Source of the DNA: AVCC01 sp041736255 | GTDB taxonomy: Bacteria; Pseudomonadota; Gammaproteobacteria; Burkholderiales; Burkholderiaceae_D | Reading direction: 5' to 3' | Assembly: GCA_041736255.1 (NCBI GenBank) | Contig: JBGSTZ010000023.1 | Span: forward strand, 1-16,928 | DNA: 16,928 nt | Made by a program: the position numbers and the translations under genes | Shown here: positions 15,049-16,928 of the stretch, piece after piece | Layout: every line of letters begins with the position of its first letter | Numbering within the stretch: position 1 is the first letter of the stretch | The notes under the pieces: model-generated | The model's database searches: none | Seen by the model: only the letters and a program-made list of their open reading frames with translations | What the model was told of the DNA's origin: nothing

Positions 15049-16928
15049 TCAATCGTATTCGATCGCAACCTGGCCGATCCCAAATTGCATTTCGAGTGCA
15101 TGCTGCAAGCCGTCGGACGGCGCTACTTTCCAGGCATCCGATAGCTGCAGTTCGCACTCGGCATCCGGGAGGTGATAGCGCAAGCCGATCGGCAAGCCGC
15201 CATCCCCGAGATAGGGTGCAATCGATTCACGCAGTTGCCGGGTGTCGACCGGCTTCATGACATCGAGCGCCACGCTGCGCGCGAACTTCTGGCGTGCCGC
15301 TACGATATCCATCACATTCTCGGCCGTAATCCGCAATCCGCCCGAAAAACGATCTTCCGACACTTTGCCTTGTACTGCCAGGAACTCATCTTCCTTGAAC
15401 AGCGCTTTGTTGGCATCGTAGATTTCGCTGTACACCGTCACGTCCACCGTCGCGCTTCTGTCATCGAGGGTGACGATGATCATTTTGCCGCGCTGGGTCA
15501 TCTGGGTGCGTAGGGCCGAGATCACGCCGGCCATCAGCCTCGGGTCGCGCGACGGTTCCAGGCTGGACAGTTTGGCGCGAGCGAACTGGCGCGCTTCGGT
15601 CGCGTAGGCGTCGAACATGTGGCCTGATAAACAAAAGCCGAGCGCGGCTTTTTCTTCGGTCAGCTTCTGTTTTTCGCTCCAGGGTGCAACCTTGACATAT
15701 TCGGGCGGCGCCACCAGATCGCTGTCGTCGCCGCCGAACAGGCTGGATTGATTGATGGATGCCAGCGCTTGTCCGGCCGCTTCCATCGCGCGTCCGACCG
15801 AGGCCAGCAAAATAGCGCGATTGACCTTGAAACAGTCGAACGCGCCGGCGCGAATCAGGGACTCGATGGTGCGGCGGTTGATCTGGCGCTTATCAACCCG
15901 CAGACAGAAATCGAACAGATCGACAAACGGCGCTTCTTTGCGCGCTGCGACAATCGCTTCGATTGCGTTCTGGCCTGAGCCTTTCACTGCGCCCAGGCCG
16001 TAGCGGATATAAGCGGCTTTTTTGCCGGCTTCGCGTTCCGGCGTGAAGCGGTAATCGGACAGGTTGATATCGGGGGGCAACAGCGTCAGGTTGCAGATAT
16101 CGAGCGCATCCACAACCAGAATCTTGATCTTGTCGGTGTCGTCCATCGCCAGCGACAAGTTGGCTGCCATGAAAGCGGCAGGGTGGTGCGCTTTCAGATA
16201 CGCGGTGTGATACGACAGCAAGGCGTAGGCGGCGGCGTGCGATTTGTTGAAACCGTAGCCGGCAAATTTTTCCATCAAGTCGAAAATCTCGTCGGCCTTG
16301 GCTTCGGTCAAGCCATCCTTGGCCGCACCGTCGCGGAAAATTTGGCGATGTTCCGCCATTTCCTCGGCCTTCTTTTTACCCATTGCACGTCGTAGCAGAT
16401 CGGCGCCGCCGAGCGAATAGCCGCCGACCACCTGCGCCATCTGCATCACTTGCTCCTGATACACCATGATGCCGTAGGTTTCCGACAGGATGCCTTCGGT
16501 GCGCGGATCGGGATAATCGAAACGTTCGCCGTGCTTGCGCTTGCAGAAGTCCGGGATCAGGTCCATTGGACCCGGCCGGTACAGCGCCACCAGCGCGATG
16601 ATGTCCTCGAAGCGATTGACCGGCGCCTGCTTCAGCAGCTAGCGCATGCCGCGCGACTCGAACTGGAACACGGCGGTGGTGTTGACCTTGCGGAAGATGT
16701 TGAAGGCCGCCTGGTCGTCGAGCGGCAACCGTTCGAGGTCCACCTCGGCTGCAGGGTCCAGCATGCGCACGTAGCGCACCGCCCAATCGAGGATCGTCAG
16801 TGTGGTGAGGCCGAGGAAGTCGAATTTGACGAGCCCAACGGCCTCTACGTCGTCCTTGTCGAACTGCGACAGGATGGCGTCGGCATTGGGTTGCACATAC
16901 AACGGGCAGAAATCGGTGAGCTTGCCGG
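15049..16928 (-). CDS. dnaE: DNA polymerase III alpha subunit, C-terminal part, with an in-frame stop
   Basis: This is the replicative polymerase catalytic subunit; its 5' end lies outside the window. The reading frame runs from the window edge with recognisable DnaE blocks (GLVKFDFLGL, then TTAVFQFESRGMR). It meets TAG at 16639-16641, then continues in the same frame with LLKQAPVNRFEDIIALVALYRPGP and 500 further residues. These include the rest of the palm/fingers, the helix-hairpin-helix region (FAGYGFNKSHAAAYA), the internal beta-clamp-binding motif QSSLF (15736-15750), an OB-fold region and the tau-binding tail. Everything after the stop looks intact and conserved. As written the gene would give a truncated protein. 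Since dnaE is normally essential, a base-call or assembly error, or a mosaic copy, is more likely than a true null. Confidence 0.9.
16639..16641 (-). other. In-frame amber codon within dnaE
   Basis: The minus-strand codons read GGC-ATG-CGC-TAG-CTG-CTG-AAG. Recalled proteobacterial DnaE proteins have Asp or another residue after ESRGM(R/K), followed by a leucine-rich continuation. The frame is uninterrupted on both sides, so this is a substitution-type stop rather than a frameshift. Confidence 0.9.

Noticed and set aside
1..16928. CRISPR array, tRNA or rRNA genes, insertion sequence, prophage or defence island
   Set aside because: There are no regularly spaced repeats, no recognisable RNA gene, transposase or integrase, and no clustered accessory genes. 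Nearly all space is filled by conserved housekeeping genes.

Overview
The window is a chromosomal housekeeping segment, most likely from a betaproteobacterium of the order Burkholderiales. The protein sequences (MutL with a DMHA nuclease motif, DnaE, QueG, TsaE/AmiC) and moderate GC of roughly 55% fit the Oxalobacteraceae (Herminiimonas or Collimonas-like) best. That placement is inferred from recalled sequences, not from a search. No RNA gene, CRISPR array, insertion sequence or defence cassette is visible.

Layout from left to right. Bases 1-3532 (minus strand) hold a compact run mutL -> MFS drug transporter -> miaA (cut by the window edge), with a 7-bp gap and then a 1-bp TAATG overlap. dedA is divergent from mutL. 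A 64-residue basic small protein with a strong Shine-Dalgarno follows, then a gene-poor stretch carrying the first of two REPIN-like palindromic repeats. Bases 4873-7506 (minus) encode a copper P1B ATPase with two tandem YHS domains and a heavy-metal-binding domain. A perfect 18-bp hairpin separates it from amiC and tsaE (minus, overlapping by ATGA). queG is divergent from tsaE and is followed by a possible terminator and the second REPIN-like copy. Bases 10825-12915 (minus) hold a GGDEF diguanylate cyclase and an AEC-family transporter, 15 bp apart. msbA (13065-14831) and the 3' part of dnaE (from 15049 to the window edge) follow, also on the minus strand.

Functions grouped: DNA replication and repair (DnaE, MutL), tRNA modification (MiaA, TsaE, QueG), envelope maintenance and division (AmiC, MsbA, DedA), export and metal resistance (Bcr/CflA-type MFS, CopA, AEC), and c-di-GMP signalling.

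The most notable points are: an in-frame amber codon inside dnaE (16639-16641), which coincides with a change in leucine codon choice; the two REPIN-like elements 6 kb apart in the same orientation; the perfect 18-bp hairpin; the intact endonuclease motifs in MutL with a possibly leaderless start; and the duplicated YHS domain in the copper pump. I found no convincing new multi-gene system.
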